DNA of 64,000 nucleotides, taken from Kitasatospora sp. GP82. GTDB taxonomy: Bacteria > Actinomycetota > Actinomycetes > Streptomycetales > Streptomycetaceae. Below the pieces are notes generated by a model. It was not told the DNA's origin and searched no databases. It saw only the letters and a program-made list of their open reading frames with translations. Position numbers and translations under genes: made by a program. Each line of letters begins with the position of its first letter. Within the stretch, counting starts at the first letter, position 1. Location of the stretch: assembly GCF_029892105.1 (NCBI RefSeq), contig NZ_JARZAJ010000028.1, positions 1 to 64,000 on the forward strand, in the 5' to 3' direction. Shown here in pieces: positions 26,402-36,553 of the stretch.

Positions 26402-27099
26402 GGCCAGCCTCCTGCCTCAGACGTCTGCCCGTCAACCGCGAGCCAACCATAGGCGCTGAAGGCCACGACTGTCCGGCCGTTCGATCTATTGACGTACAGT
26501 CAACTCAACGAGGATGAAGGCATCTTGTCTGGCGGCAGCGGTACGGGCCGAGGCAGCGACCGACTCGGGCCGAGGAGGCGATCCAGCGGATCACCACCGA
26601 GAAAACAAGCCCACTCCGGCGCGGATACGGCGGGGTTCGGAAACCTCCGGCTGACGCAGCCTAACCTCAGCAGGACGTCGAGTTCGTCCGGCCGCCCGGC
26701 CGATCGCGCCGCGCGCCCCGTCCGGGCACGGAGGCGCCCGGCCACAGTGGGAGGTATCAGCAGCAGGGCGGCCGACGCCCTCGCACAGCAGATGGCGCTC
26801 GACCGGACTTCAGCAAGGGCGGTCAGTACCTGTTCCACGCCAGGTCGTTGAACAGCCAGTCGAAAGGAAGCTCGCGACTCCCTCACCAGCTCACTGGCCC
26901 AGGTCTCCCGGCCACAGTTCATCGCTGGACAGGCAGCACCAGGTTCCGTTCCAGATGGGCCTGCGCCTCCGCCTGCAGGGTTCCGCGGCTGCATCCGCAG
27001 GCCCATGGGAGGTCCTCCTGGACCGCTGGCATCGCCGTACGCGCCGTGTCACCGCTTCGGGAGGAGCTTGTCCGTCCAAAGCGGACGACAAAAGGCAAA
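26402..27099. other. Gene-free stretch with short repeats
   Basis: I see no frame here with convincing protein features. It holds a TTGAC-GTACA-GTCAA palindrome at 26489-26503, upstream of the STAND operon, and an 11-bp inverted repeat (ATGGGCCTGCG at 26955-26965, complement at 26996-27006). Confidence 0.45.
26489..26503. promoter_or_regulatory. TTGAC/GTCAA palindrome upstream of the STAND operon
   Basis: TTGAC and GTCAA flank a 5-base spacer 88 bases upstream of the first start codon of the minus-strand operon. The position suits an operator or a -35 element, but no good -10 is seen at standard spacing. Confidence 0.35.
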
Positions 27100-27125
27100 G
27101 GCAAGGAGGTTACCCACTCCTTGCC
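27100..27125. terminator. Hairpin before the rifamycin-element palindrome
   Basis: GGCAAGGAG (27100-27108) pairs with CTCCTTGCC (27117-27125) around 8 bases. It lies just upstream of the palindrome at 27148 and could end transcription from the left, or be part of the promoter region of the rox unit. Confidence 0.4.
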
Positions 27126-27147
27126 ACTCTCAATGTATAGCGCACCG

Positions 27148-27166
27148 GGGGCCTTGCGGCAAGGCC
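27148..27166 (+). promoter_or_regulatory. Rifamycin-associated-element-like palindrome
   Basis: GGGCCTTGC-G-GCAAGGCCC is a perfect 9-bp palindrome with one central base. As I recall it, the 19-bp rifamycin-associated element upstream of actinomycete rifamycin-inactivation genes is near-identical (GGGGCTTGCGGCAAGGCCC). It lies about 225 bases before rox, with a possible -10 (TATAGC, 27136-27141) just upstream. Rifamycin-responsive control of rox is therefore likely. Confidence 0.75.
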
Positions 27167-27227
27167 CGGGTCGTGCCACAGAATGGTCGGCCAAGGCCAG
27201 AACCTGCGGAAATAACGGATTCGCGAA

Positions 27228-27379
27228 GTGCGTGTGTTGTCGTCGACGTTTGGGTTGCGCGGGAACGTCGAACCGCGCCGGTGGGACTCGCGGTGCAGTT
27301 GCGGGGACTCGGCGCGGAGGTGCGGGTGTGCGTGCCGCCGGACTGCGCGGAGCGGCTGGCCGAAATCCAATCTCGTTGA
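27228..27379 (+). pseudogene. UGT-type glycosyltransferase 5' remnant
   Basis: From a GTG at 27228 the sequence reads VRVLSSTFGLRGNVEP, then shifts frame near 27275 and continues VGLAVQLRGLGAEVRVCVPPD to a stop at 27379. Combined, this is the first 40-odd residues of a GT1/MGT-type glycosyltransferase (normally LLSTYGSRGDVEPLVGLAVQLRALGAEV). The rest of the gene is missing. Its place between the rifamycin-type palindrome and rox suggests it was a rifampin glycosyltransferase; that is inference. Confidence 0.65.
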
Positions 27380-28819
<1,440 letters not shown>

Positions 28820-29304
28820 GCGCGCAGTTGTGGCTCGAAAGGGGGTGGGACCTTTCTCCGGCCGAGTCCGGCGCGGTCCGGTGCCGTACCTCCCGCTGAG
28901 TGCCGCGCCACCGGCGCGGCCCAGGCTCTGGCGGCCGGACGCATCCGCCCTACACCGACCAGGAAGCCGTGCATTTCCTCGCCGGGCAGCGCCACCTGCG
29001 CGCGGCGTTGCCGCAGCACCGCGCCGAGCCGATGGATATCACCCGGCTGGCCCGGCCGCTGCTGCCGCCCCACCCGCGACTCCACGAGGTCGGCGGGAGT
29101 CCTGGCGACCAGCCCGAGCCGGTCGGCCAGCAGCCAGGTGGCACTTCGGACCGTCAACCCCAGGGCGGAGGCTGGGTGACGTTCAGCCCGTACTCCCTGG
29201 CCACCCGCCTCCTGACCGGTTCTCAGCTGCACCTCATAGCCGGCACCGCCAACCCAGCCCGCCCTTCCGGACACCTCCCGCTGCCCGGCCCCTTCACGGC
29301 CGGG
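28820..29304. other. Stretch without a supported gene
   Basis: Both strands have open frames (for example a minus-strand frame with LTVRSATWLLADRLGLVARTP), but none matches a family I know or has a good start. It may be decayed coding DNA. Confidence 0.4.
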
Positions 29305-29841
29305 TCAGGTTGACAGGAGGGGCTCGCGATCGGCGTAGGCGTGGGTGAGGGTGCCGTCCTTGGGGAAGGGACGCAGGCCGTAGTCGTGCAGGCCGAGGCG
29401 GTCGGCGACAGCCCTGGAGGCGGTGTTGTGCGCGTGGATCCAGGCGATGAAGGGGAGTTCGGGGGCGGCGTGGTCGGCGTGGCGCTGTGCGGCACGCGCG
29501 AGCTCGGTGGCGTACCCGTGTCCCCAGCGGGCCGGAGAGAGGCGGTAGTACAGGTTCCAGTAGCCACCGGGGTGCTGCTGGGCGCCACCGCTGCCGACCA
29601 CCTCTCCGGTGGCGCGCAGCCGTACGGTCCAATACCCGAGACCGTCGGCGTCCCAGGCTGCGACGGCGCGCTCGATCCAGGCCCGGGTGGTTTCGGGATC
29701 GGTATGCCTGCCCTCGGGCTGGTGGCCCCAGGTACGGGCGTCGGTGTTCAGGGCGAACAGTGCGTCCAGGTCGTCGAGGGTGACGGCGTGCAGATCGAGG
29801 CGCTCGGTACGGACGAGGTACGGCTGATTGGGTTCGCTCAT
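29305..29841 (-). CDS. GNAT acetyltransferase (RimJ type)
   Basis: The ATG at 29839-29841 starts MSEPNQPYLVRTERLDL, the usual opening of RimJ/RimL-like GNAT proteins. The 178-residue protein has the acetyl-CoA pyrophosphate-binding segment WGHGYATELARAA and the later NTASRAVADRLGL helix. It transfers acetyl groups from acetyl-CoA to an unknown amine, protein N-terminus or small molecule. It is a single gene; an unrelated membrane protein gene lies 100 bases upstream on the same strand. Confidence 0.8.
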   Translation of the reverse strand: MSEPNQPYLVRTERLDLHAVTLDDLDALFALNTDARTWGHQPEGRHTDPETTRAWIERAVAAWDADGLGYWTVRLRATGEVVGSGGAQQHPGGYWNLYYRLSPARWGHGYATELARAAQRHADHAAPELPFIAWIHAHNTASRAVADRLGLHDYGLRPFPKDGTLTHAYADREPLLST

Positions 29842-29942
29842 CGCATGATCGTACTGACCATGGACGAGGGGCGGCCACGCTTCCGGCGCGGCCAGAGGCC
29901 TGCCACGTCCCCGACAGTCGGGCTGCCACAGCTGACGCTGCG

Positions 29943-30692
29943 TCAGTTGGGGCCGAGTCGTAGCGCGCGGCGGCCCGCCGCAAGGGCGAGCAGCACCCAC
30001 AGCGCGGCCGTGCCGCCGACACCGATGACACCGACGCCCAGGCCCGAGTAGTCCCTGTCGGTCGAGACCGGCGGCACCCAGCCGTCCGGGTCCACCACGA
30101 CGGTCTCGGTGGTGCCGACCGCCTGGCCCCAGCAGTCGGGGGCCGCCAGCCTGGCGTGCGGCAGCGGCTGCCCGTCCGCGCGGCGGATGCCGCAGGTCCA
30201 GCTCAGCCCGCCGCTCTTCTTCTTGCTGCTGTGCGTCGCGGTGATCACCACGTCGGTGCGCTCACCGCGCAAGTGCATCACCTCGGACTTGAAGACTTGC
30301 CAGGGCAGGACCAGCAGTGCGATACCGAGCGCCACGCCCGGCCACAGAAACCACCCGCTGGGGCGCACCAGCATGAGCGCGGCCAGCGCGCCGAGCAGCG
30401 CCAGCACGGCGGTGATCAGGGCCAGGGCCCCGTAATCCGGATTGGCGGCGAGCACCGCGAGGCCGGCCAGCGTCAGCGGGGTAAGCACCGCAACCAGGAC
30501 GCTGACCCGGCGGACCCGGCGGCGGGCCGGCTCCGGGAGCCTCCCGCGGTCGGCACCGCGGCTGCCTGGACCGCCGTGCACGGCCCGGCGCGGCCTGCGA
30601 CTGCCCCCGGCCGGCCTGGGCGGTGCGAACGTCCCGTCCTTCAAGGGTCTCTTCTGCTTCTTCTTTCCCCCGGCCACAGCATTCCCGTTCAC
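29943..30692 (-). CDS. Multi-helix membrane protein of unknown function
   Basis: From a GTG at 30692, this 249-residue protein has a basic, proline-rich cytoplasmic N-terminus (about 60 residues), four to five helices (SVLVAVLTPLTLAGLAVLA, ALALITAVLALLGALAALMLV, FLWPGVALGIALLVLPW, and VIGVGGTAALWVLLALAAG) and an extracytoplasmic loop of about 80 residues between the third and last helix with two cysteines (WTCGIRR, APDCWG) that could form a disulphide. The family is not recognised. Confidence 0.65.
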   Translation of the reverse strand: MNGNAVAGGKKKQKRPLKDGTFAPPRPAGGSRRPRRAVHGGPGSRGADRGRLPEPARRRVRRVSVLVAVLTPLTLAGLAVLAANPDYGALALITAVLALLGALAALMLVRPSGWFLWPGVALGIALLVLPWQVFKSEVMHLRGERTDVVITATHSSKKKSGGLSWTCGIRRADGQPLPHARLAAPDCWGQAVGTTETVVVDPDGWVPPVSTDRDYSGLGVGVIGVGGTAALWVLLALAAGRRALRLGPN

Positions 30693-30894
30693 TCGCTCAG
30701 CAGACTTCCGCGACAGTCTGACTGGTCAGCCCGGCACACGGAACAGGCGGGTCCTCCTACCCGCCACCGTCCGGGCAACTGACAGCACCACGACTGCCGG
30801 GATCTCCTCCGGCGTCCCGCTCCCGATCACAGCCGGCTCCCTTCACCGGGCGGCGTCAAGTCCCGTCGAGGAAACTGCCGACGGCCTGCGCCGA

Positions 30895-31290
30895 GTGGCT
30901 GTCGCCGCGGTCGCCGCGGACCTGATCGGCAACTCAGTCAGCAGTGCGGGCGAAGGCAGCGCCGTCACGGCAGTTGGCGTCCTCCTCGTCGCGCTGTCGA
31001 CCCTGCCGCTGCCCGTCCGGCGCAGCCACCCGGCTCCGGCGCTCGCGGCCGTCCTGGTCCTGGGCATGGCGGCGAACCTCACCGCACCGCCGTCGAGCCA
31101 CTTCGGCGCCGTCCTCTCGGTGGCCCTGTACTCGGTGGCCTGGGTCCGCGCCGCCCCGGTGACGGCTCTGGCGTCCACCGCGACGGTGGTGCTGACGCTG
31201 CTCAGCCAGAGCATCGGAGACGAGCCAGAGATGACCTTGATCAAGCCGTTCACGGACGATCTCTGTTTGGCCCGCGGAACACCTCCGTAG
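30895..31290 (+). pseudogene. Histidine kinase sensor-domain fragment
   Basis: The frame from GTG 30895 encodes hydrophobic segments (TAVGVLLVALSTLPLPVRRSHP, LAAVLVLGMAANLTAPPSSH, AVLSVALYSVAWVRAAPVTALA) that resemble the N-terminal membrane sensor of actinobacterial NarL-type histidine kinases. It ends after a short unrelated tail at 31290, without the dimerisation/phosphoacceptor or ATPase domains. It is most likely a 5' fragment left by deletion. The start codon is uncertain. Confidence 0.5.
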
Positions 31291-31325
31291 CGTCGGAGCG
31301 CCCGACTTCATCTATGGAGGTCCTC

Positions 31326-31763
31326 GTGACGAATGTCGACTCCCTGTCCACGGCGCCGGCTGGACAGCAGGTCAACGACTCGCTCATCGCCCTTCCCACC
31401 CCACCCGCAGTCGTAGCCCCGCAAGGAGGCCGAGCGGAACGGGGCATCACCAGGGAACGCGTCGGTTCTCGTCAACTCTGCCTGAGCCGCCTCGTGATCC
31501 CACCGCTCACCACCGAGCAGGCACACCTCCACGCGGACCACGAGACCGCGATCTACATCGTCAGCGGCGAGATCGAAGTCCGGCACGGACCCGACCTGAC
31601 CGAGGTCACCATCGCAGGCCCCGGCGACTTCGTCTACATCCCACCGAACGTCCCCCACCAGCCGATCAACCGAAGCCGGACACAGGAAGTCGTCGTCCTG
31701 GCAGCACGCACCGACCCGCACGACATCGAAAGCCTCGTGCTGCTCCCCACCGCAACACACTGA
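31326..31763 (+). CDS. Cupin-domain protein
   Basis: The GTG at 31326 is chosen because GGAGG lies 5-9 bases upstream; the ATG at 31314 is part of that site. The 145-residue product has a single cupin barrel: HLHADHETAIYIVSGEIEV supplies the first metal motif (His, His, Glu) and PGDFVYIPPNVPHQPIN the second (with His). Such proteins bind a metal and may be isomerases, dioxygenases or sensors; this one is unassigned. It follows the kinase fragment and precedes an IS5 remnant, so context gives no clue. Confidence 0.75.
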   Translation: MTNVDSLSTAPAGQQVNDSLIALPTPPAVVAPQGGRAERGITRERVGSRQLCLSRLVIPPLTTEQAHLHADHETAIYIVSGEIEVRHGPDLTEVTIAGPGDFVYIPPNVPHQPINRSRTQEVVVLAARTDPHDIESLVLLPTATH

Positions 31764-31829
31764 ACACACGGACCCGCGACCACCTGGCCGCACCCTGCCG
31801 CAGACCCAGGCCCCCTCGACCGGCAACCT

Positions 31830-32005
31830 CGCCTTGGCGGCCGGCCGCGTGCTGCGCGCGGGGGTGTCGTGCGTGCACGCGTGCACCAGCGTGACCAGGG
31901 CACGTTGCGAGAGCCGGAGCTTGCAGCGACGGTACCCTCCCGTGTGACGATGAGCATGGTGGCCCACTCAACCAGCTCGTGCGGCAGGTACGGTGCGACA
32001 GGACA
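31830..32005 (-). pseudogene. IS5-family transposase N-terminal remnant
   Basis: The minus strand reads LPHELVEWATMLIVTREG and then, after a frameshift, YRRCKLRLSQRALVTLVHACTHDT. In streptomycete IS5 transposases these are one segment (ending MLIVTREGDRRCKL, then the HTH_4 helix). Sequence after THDT diverges, so only the first 60 or so residues remain. It differs from the IS5-type tail at the left edge of the window. Confidence 0.5.
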
Positions 32006-32255
32006 GGAACCAACGAGGCTCTCCGGCGGAAGAGTTGAGATGTGAGAATCGCCCGACCGCCCGGGAGCCTTGTCCGATCTACGCCGACCGGCCCCGACCC
32101 GCCCGACCGTCATCGCCCATGGAGGAGCGGGAAACTACCGGCAGCTGCCGGCGGCGCCCCATTGGGCCGACCCGATCGGTGCGGGTACTGGCGGTGATCG
32201 GGTGATGCGTGCCCACACGCAGGTACGCCCCGGGCGCCGACTCGTTGCACAGAAC

Positions 32256-32732
32256 ATGGCCAGTGCATCGGGCGAGCGAGGAATGCCTACACCGCTGCTG
32301 TGGGCATTCGTCATCCGCGAGTCAGCGCCACAGTCGCCGCCGGTCGCCGAAGCGATCCTGGAGATCGGGCCCTCCCAGCATGCGCAGCTGCTGGAGGACG
32401 CGATGGCCAGTGGCTTCACCCTCGCCGCAGGCGATCCCCCGCCGACCACCGCCGAAGTCCACGTACACCACGGCCTTCTCACCGAGCTCAGCCTGGTCGG
32501 CGGACACCGTGTGTGGCAGCCGGCACCGCCCGCCCCGCTCTCACCCGAGTGGCTGTCCGCCGCTCAGACCAGGGACAGCGTCGTGGTCATCATCGTCCCG
32601 CCCGGTACCTGGCCCCAGAGCCTGCCGGACACGGCACCCGCCGACCTCGCCGACGTGTTCACCACCAACCTGCAGGAAGCACGAACGAACGGGCTGGTCC
32701 AACACGGAACAGCCCGCCTCATCGCCCGGTGA
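32256..32732 (+). CDS. DUF5949-like protein
   Basis: The product of about 158 residues contains LLWAFVIRESAPQSPPVAEA, an HVHHGLLTELSLVGGHRVWQP strand pair, and LSPEWLSAAQTRDSVVVIIVPP, a layout like DUF5949 proteins of streptomycetes, which have no known function. It lacks a signal and membrane helices, so it is cytoplasmic. Starts at 32205, 32256 and 32283 are possible, none with a good ribosome-binding site; 32256 was taken because the resemblance begins soon after it. No operon partner is seen. Confidence 0.5.
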   Translation: MASASGERGMPTPLLWAFVIRESAPQSPPVAEAILEIGPSQHAQLLEDAMASGFTLAAGDPPPTTAEVHVHHGLLTELSLVGGHRVWQPAPPAPLSPEWLSAAQTRDSVVVIIVPPGTWPQSLPDTAPADLADVFTTNLQEARTNGLVQHGTARLIAR

Positions 32733-33119
32733 GACACCAACGCCCGGCTGGACCCGCAAGCCGCTCGCCGCCGAGGGGCCAACCGCCGTCTGACGGCCGT
32801 TCCGATACCGGGTCTCAGCGTGGGGCCTTGCGATCGCGGGACAGCGTTCGTCACCGTGGCGAGGCGACGGAACATCAGGGAGGTGCAGGCAGCCGTACGG
32901 TGCGCGGTGTCGGTGCACCGACGGGCGGCGACTCGGCCTCGGTGGCGCGGTCAGCCTCCTCCTGGCGGCGCCGGGCGGTGAGCAGCTGCTCCCGGAGGTC
33001 CCCTTCTCGCCCACCACTGCGGCAAACGCGGCTCACCCTCCGGGGCGGCGCGCGGTGTACGGCCCCAACGCCGGCCCATTCCCGCCCCATGGCCCCCGGC
33101 CCAATCGGGTTCGGCCGGG
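32733..33119. other. Gene-free stretch
   Basis: I see nothing coding here. It separates the DUF5949-like gene from the convergent CopD-like gene. Confidence 0.4.
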
Positions 33120-34286
33120 TCAGGGCGTGGCCAGGGCCTCCCGCCGGGAGAGGGCGTCGGAGGTCCTGACCGTGATGTGGAGCGAGGCCGCGAGGGTGAG
33201 GGCCAGTACGGCGCCCACGGCGAAGATGGTGCCGCTCGTGACGGGCGGCGGGCTGCCGGCCTCGGAGCGGGCGGAGCCGCTGAGGAAGGGGACGACGGCC
33301 AGAACGGCGGCTCCCAGGGCGACCTCCGCCCAGACGACCTTCGGGAAGTGCCGCAGCGTCAGGTGCAGGAGGGAGGCCGTGGGGTCGGCGCGGCGGGCCT
33401 GGGCGATGCGGGGCATCAGCCAGAACTGGTTGACGCCGCCGGCCGTGACCATGCCGAGGACCAACGCGATCTTGATGAGCAGGAAGAATCCGTAGGTCGT
33501 CGTCCACAGCTGCTCGATGCCACCGACGTGCTTCCAGCTCATCCACAGGCCGGAGGTGAGCACCGAGCCGACGCAGACCAGGGCGACGAGGCTGAAGCGA
33601 CGCCAGAGGTCCGCCCACAGCGCGCCGGCGTTCTCGCTCAGTCGGCCGCAGGTACCCGCGAGGGTGGCGAGCAGGGCCAGACCGCCGATCCACACCGTGC
33701 CGCTGACAATGTGGACCTGGTCGAACAGGGGGTCGAGCACGTGGTCCGCGTCCTTCGGCGCGGTGGCCGGTATCGCCGCGATGAGCGTCACCGCGAGCGC
33801 CAGGGGCAGCGCGGTCAGCGCGAGCACGTCCAGGTACCGGCGCGCCTGCGGGATGAACAGCGCGATCAGGGCGGCGGATGCCAGGACCAGGACGGCGTTC
33901 TGGACCAGACAGATCGTGCCCTGGGCCACCCAGGTCCCCTTCGCCGCGGGTGCACGCAGGAAGTCCCGGATCCGTCCCGGCGCGAGAGCTTCGCCGAACG
34001 GCATGCCCTTGCCGGCCCGGGCCAGGCGGGCGGCGAGCTGGAAGTAGCCGGCCACGAGCAGGAGGACCCCGGACCAGGCCAGGTACCCCGCCGTCCGCCG
34101 ACGCAGAGCGTCGACATCACCGCGCTCGTTCTCCGGCGTGCGAAGTGCCGGGCGGACCGCTGCCGCGTACGTCACCGTGGATCCGATGGCTCCACACAGA
34201 CCGATGAAGTAGCCGGACTTGGTCAGAATCCGCCAGAGGGGAGGCGTGGTGTAGTCGGCCGAGGCGGCCAGATGAGCGAAGATCAT
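33120..34286 (-). CDS. CopD-like copper/heme membrane protein
   Basis: This 388-residue protein has about nine membrane helices. Its C-terminal half matches the CopD domain: DQVHIVSGTVWIGGLALLATL with the conserved His, FSLVALVCVGSVLTSGLW, and the FFLLIKIALVLGMVTAGGVNQFWLMPR helix. The first helices (ILTKSGYFIGLCGAIGSTVTY) form the family N-terminal membrane part. CopD-type proteins move copper across the cytoplasmic membrane or aid copper loading of oxidases. An iron-box-like sequence directly abuts the start codon, which hints at control by an iron repressor of DmdR/IdeR type rather than a copper sensor. No CopC gene is adjacent. Confidence 0.8.
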   Translation of the reverse strand: MIFAHLAASADYTTPPLWRILTKSGYFIGLCGAIGSTVTYAAAVRPALRTPENERGDVDALRRRTAGYLAWSGVLLLVAGYFQLAARLARAGKGMPFGEALAPGRIRDFLRAPAAKGTWVAQGTICLVQNAVLVLASAALIALFIPQARRYLDVLALTALPLALAVTLIAAIPATAPKDADHVLDPLFDQVHIVSGTVWIGGLALLATLAGTCGRLSENAGALWADLWRRFSLVALVCVGSVLTSGLWMSWKHVGGIEQLWTTTYGFFLLIKIALVLGMVTAGGVNQFWLMPRIAQARRADPTASLLHLTLRHFPKVVWAEVALGAAVLAVVPFLSGSARSEAGSPPPVTSGTIFAVGAVLALTLAASLHITVRTSDALSRREALATP

Positions 34287-34305
34287 GAAGGGAAGGCTAA
34301 CCTAA
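34287..34305 (-). promoter_or_regulatory. Iron-box-like operator at the copD-like start
   Basis: On the minus strand the 19 bases before ATG 34286 read TTAGGTTAGCCTTCCCTTC. The first nine match the DmdR/IdeR consensus (TTAGGTTAGGCTAACCTAA) exactly; the second half is degenerate (about 13 of 19 in all). Repressor bound here would block translation-start-proximal transcription. Confidence 0.5.
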
Positions 34306-34513
34306 GTCCCCAGAGGTCCGTCCACAACCCCAGCGAAGATCGTCCAATCGTTGTCAACGGGATACATCGAGGTCTGCCCCGACACGGACGACAGCCGACG
34401 GCCGGCAGACGACGTGCGACGGCCAGGACGCGCTGCCACTCAGCGACCCCGGTCCCGAGCACTCTCCCGGCAACCCGACATTTCAGAGCGGCCGACACGA
34501 CACAGCCCTCGGC

Positions 34514-34666
34514 ATGGACGCGGTCACCACCTTCGCCGGCAGCTGCACCCCGGACGAGCCGCCCCGCAAGGTCGGCCGAATCCCGGCAGTCGAGCGTGAC
34601 GCGGCCTTCCGAACCGAGCCGGGCATCACCGTCAGCGGCATCCGCCAGGAGCTGCCGAACGGGTGA
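34514..34666 (+). CDS. Short frame, possible 3' gene fragment
   Basis: A 50-codon frame (MDAVTTFAGSCTPDEPPRKV, then RIPAVERDAAFRTEPGITVSG) has the GC3 pattern of a real gene and stays open for about 300 bases upstream without a start codon. It is therefore either a small gene or the end of a decayed longer one. No family is recognised. Confidence 0.25.
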   Translation: MDAVTTFAGSCTPDEPPRKVGRIPAVERDAAFRTEPGITVSGIRQELPNG

Positions 34667-34850
34667 TCCATCGACGCAACATCCGTTGCTCACAGGAGAA
34701 CTGACAGTCTGTCAGTAAAGTGCAGTCGCGCCTCTGCACGCGGGCGCCCGAGCCGTGGTGGCATGGACGTGCCAAGCATCCTGCCGAATCACCACTGCTC
34801 ACCACTACTGCGCGTCCCACGGGATCCGTGGGCGATCGGAAGGAAGAGCC

Positions 34851-35504
34851 ATGCTGTCACGCATGCTGGCCGTCGGCGGTGTCGCCGTATCGCTGCTCGG
34901 CTCAACGGGCTTCACCTGGTCGATGACTCCGCCGCCGGACAGGATCGTCATCGACGTGGCAACGGTCAACGGCTCCGGCTGTCCCGCCGGGACGGCCGCC
35001 GTCGCCGTCTCCCCGGACAACACCGCCTTCACCGTGACCTACAGCAACTACCTCGCCCAGGTCGGCCTCGACGCCAAACCGACCGACTTCCGCAAGAACT
35101 GCCAGCTCGACCTCAACGTCCACGTCCCCCAGGGCTTCACCTACGCCATCGCCTCCGCCGACTACCGCGGCTTCGCCCACCTGGAGCCCGGCGCGACCGG
35201 CACCGAGAAGGCCAACTACTACTTCCAGGGCGACCCCCAGACCAGCTCGCTCAGCCACCAGTTCAACGGAGGACTCGACAACAACTGGCAGGCCACCGAC
35301 TCGGTCGACGTCGCCTCCCTCGTCTTCGCACCCTGCGGAGAGGAACGCAACTTCAACATCAACACCGAGCTGCGGGTGAGCGCGGGCACCTCCGACCCGA
35401 CCAGGACGGCCAGCTTCATGACCATGGACTCCACCGACGGCAACATCAACACCACCTACCACCTCGCCTGGAAGCAGTGCCCCCGAGCCTCTTCTCGGGG
35501 CTGA
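34851..35504 (+). CDS. Secreted DUF4360 protein
   Basis: The ATG at 34851, after GGAAGGAAGAGCC, begins a signal peptide (MLAVGGVAVSLLGSTGFTW). The mature part has the DUF4360 pattern: IDVATVNGSGCPAGTAAVAVSPDN, FTVTYSNYLAQVG, KNCQLDLNVHVPQGFTYAI, and a C-terminal THYHLAWKQC-like end (here TYHLAWKQC). The four cysteines are probably disulphide-bonded outside the cell. The function is unknown. Family members usually end at the KQC; here eight further codons run into a hairpin terminator, so the stop codon lies at the hairpin's 3' edge. It is a single-gene unit. Confidence 0.8.
   Translation: MLSRMLAVGGVAVSLLGSTGFTWSMTPPPDRIVIDVATVNGSGCPAGTAAVAVSPDNTAFTVTYSNYLAQVGLDAKPTDFRKNCQLDLNVHVPQGFTYAIASADYRGFAHLEPGATGTEKANYYFQGDPQTSSLSHQFNGGLDNNWQATDSVDVASLVFAPCGEERNFNINTELRVSAGTSDPTRTASFMTMDSTDGNINTTYHLAWKQCPRASSRG
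35481..35500 (+). terminator. Hairpin overlapping the DUF4360 stop
   Basis: CCCCGAG (35481-35487) pairs with CTCGGGG (35494-35500) around 6 bases. It forms within the last codons of the DUF4360 gene. Confidence 0.55.
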
Positions 35505-35722
35505 CGGGCCCGTTCAGCAGGTCGGCGCTGCACTACGGACCGGTATGGCGCGCGCCGAAGTGATCCGCGCCGGGGTGGTGCGGCAGGCCGGGGAGGGCGC
35601 TGCCGCACCACCACTCGTTCCGGCACCTTTGGGCACAGGGTCCACCGGAGGGGGTAGAGCTGGAGTCAAAGCCCTGCGCGATACGCGGCAGGGCCGTCCA
35701 ACTCAACTGCCCCGGAGGGCCG

Positions 35723-36163
35723 ATGTCTGCTCTGCGTACCAGTAGTCCCAGCGCTCTCGCCGCAGTCGCCGTCGCGGCGCTTCTCGCCTTCGCGGGCGCC
35801 GCCCCGGCCACGGCTGCCGCCCCGTCCAGTGCTCGGAGGGCGGTGGCCGTCGTCGCGGCAGCCGGGTTCAATGCCGGTGGCACGTGGCAGCTCCATCAGA
35901 GCAACGGGTTCGCGGTGACGCTCGACGTGACTCAGGACGGCAGCGGGAGGCTCTACGGGACCGCCTCCGCCGGCGGCACCGTCGGCACGATCGAAGAAGG
36001 CTCGGTGGACGGCGCGAGCATCTTCTTCACCATCGGGTGGTCCAACGGATCCAAGGGCCGGTACACCGGCTCCCTCGGCCCCGACAGGCGCCTCTCCGGT
36101 ACTACGTTCGACCTGAACAACCCGTCGAGCCAGGCGACCTGGTTCACCGACCGCACTTTCTAG
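35723..36163 (+). CDS. Small secreted beta-rich protein
   Basis: This 146-residue protein has a clear signal peptide (1-33, ending PATAAAP) and a mature domain of alternating strands: GTWQLHQSNGFAVTLDVTQDG, GRLYGTASAGGTVG, IFFTIGWSNGSKGRYTGSLG and a terminal ATWFTDRTF. The repeated G-Y/F-G pattern suggests a small beta barrel of avidin or lipocalin type; similar short secreted proteins of unknown function occur in streptomycetes. It stands alone and is followed by a hairpin terminator at 36291-36319. Confidence 0.65.
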   Translation: MSALRTSSPSALAAVAVAALLAFAGAAPATAAAPSSARRAVAVVAAAGFNAGGTWQLHQSNGFAVTLDVTQDGSGRLYGTASAGGTVGTIEEGSVDGASIFFTIGWSNGSKGRYTGSLGPDRRLSGTTFDLNNPSSQATWFTDRTF

Positions 36164-36290
36164 GCAGCCTGCGGCACGCTTCCCGTCCGGCGCTGCGGAG
36201 GCCCCGATCAGCCTCAAGGCCCCGGACGGGCTGTCCACAGCCGAAGTTGTGCGCGTTCGCCGCCTGGGACCAGGTACAGCGCGGCACTCT

Positions 36291-36319
36291 GCCCCGGCCG
36301 GACCACGACCGGCCGGGGC
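36291..36319 (+). terminator. Hairpin terminator
   Basis: GCCCCGGCCGG (36291-36301) pairs perfectly with 36309-36319 around ACCACGA and is followed by CTTTAG. It ends the unit at 35723-36163. Confidence 0.75.
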
Positions 36320-36472
36320 CTTTAGTCGGCCTCGCACTCGTGGCCGGACTCGACCGGGCTGCCGTCCTCGAAGCCGGCCCTGCCGCGGAGTGTGGAATCG
36401 ACGGCGTCGCGGGCCTGATGGGCGCGGGCCATCGCATAGTCGTCAAGTCGTGTTTCCGACAAGGGAGTTCGC

Positions 36473-36553
36473 ATGTACATGGCGTCATTTTGGCAGTACC
36501 GTGTCGGCACTCGGGCCATTCACCCCACGCGAAGGGCCAACTCCGATGCGTAG
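36473..36553 (+). CDS. Possible 26-codon leader overlapping the M14 start
   Basis: ATG 36473 lies 6 bases after AAGGGAG and opens a 26-codon frame (MYMASFWQYRVGTRAI...) whose TAG (36551-36553) lies five bases beyond the carboxypeptidase ATG (36546). Good ribosome site and tight overlap suggest translational coupling. No attenuation motif or regulatory amino-acid run is seen. Confidence 0.3.
   Translation: MYMASFWQYRVGTRAIHPTRRANSDA

Noticed and set aside
26500-27006. 168-codon minus-strand frame
   Set aside because: The composition is not protein-like and no start site supports it.
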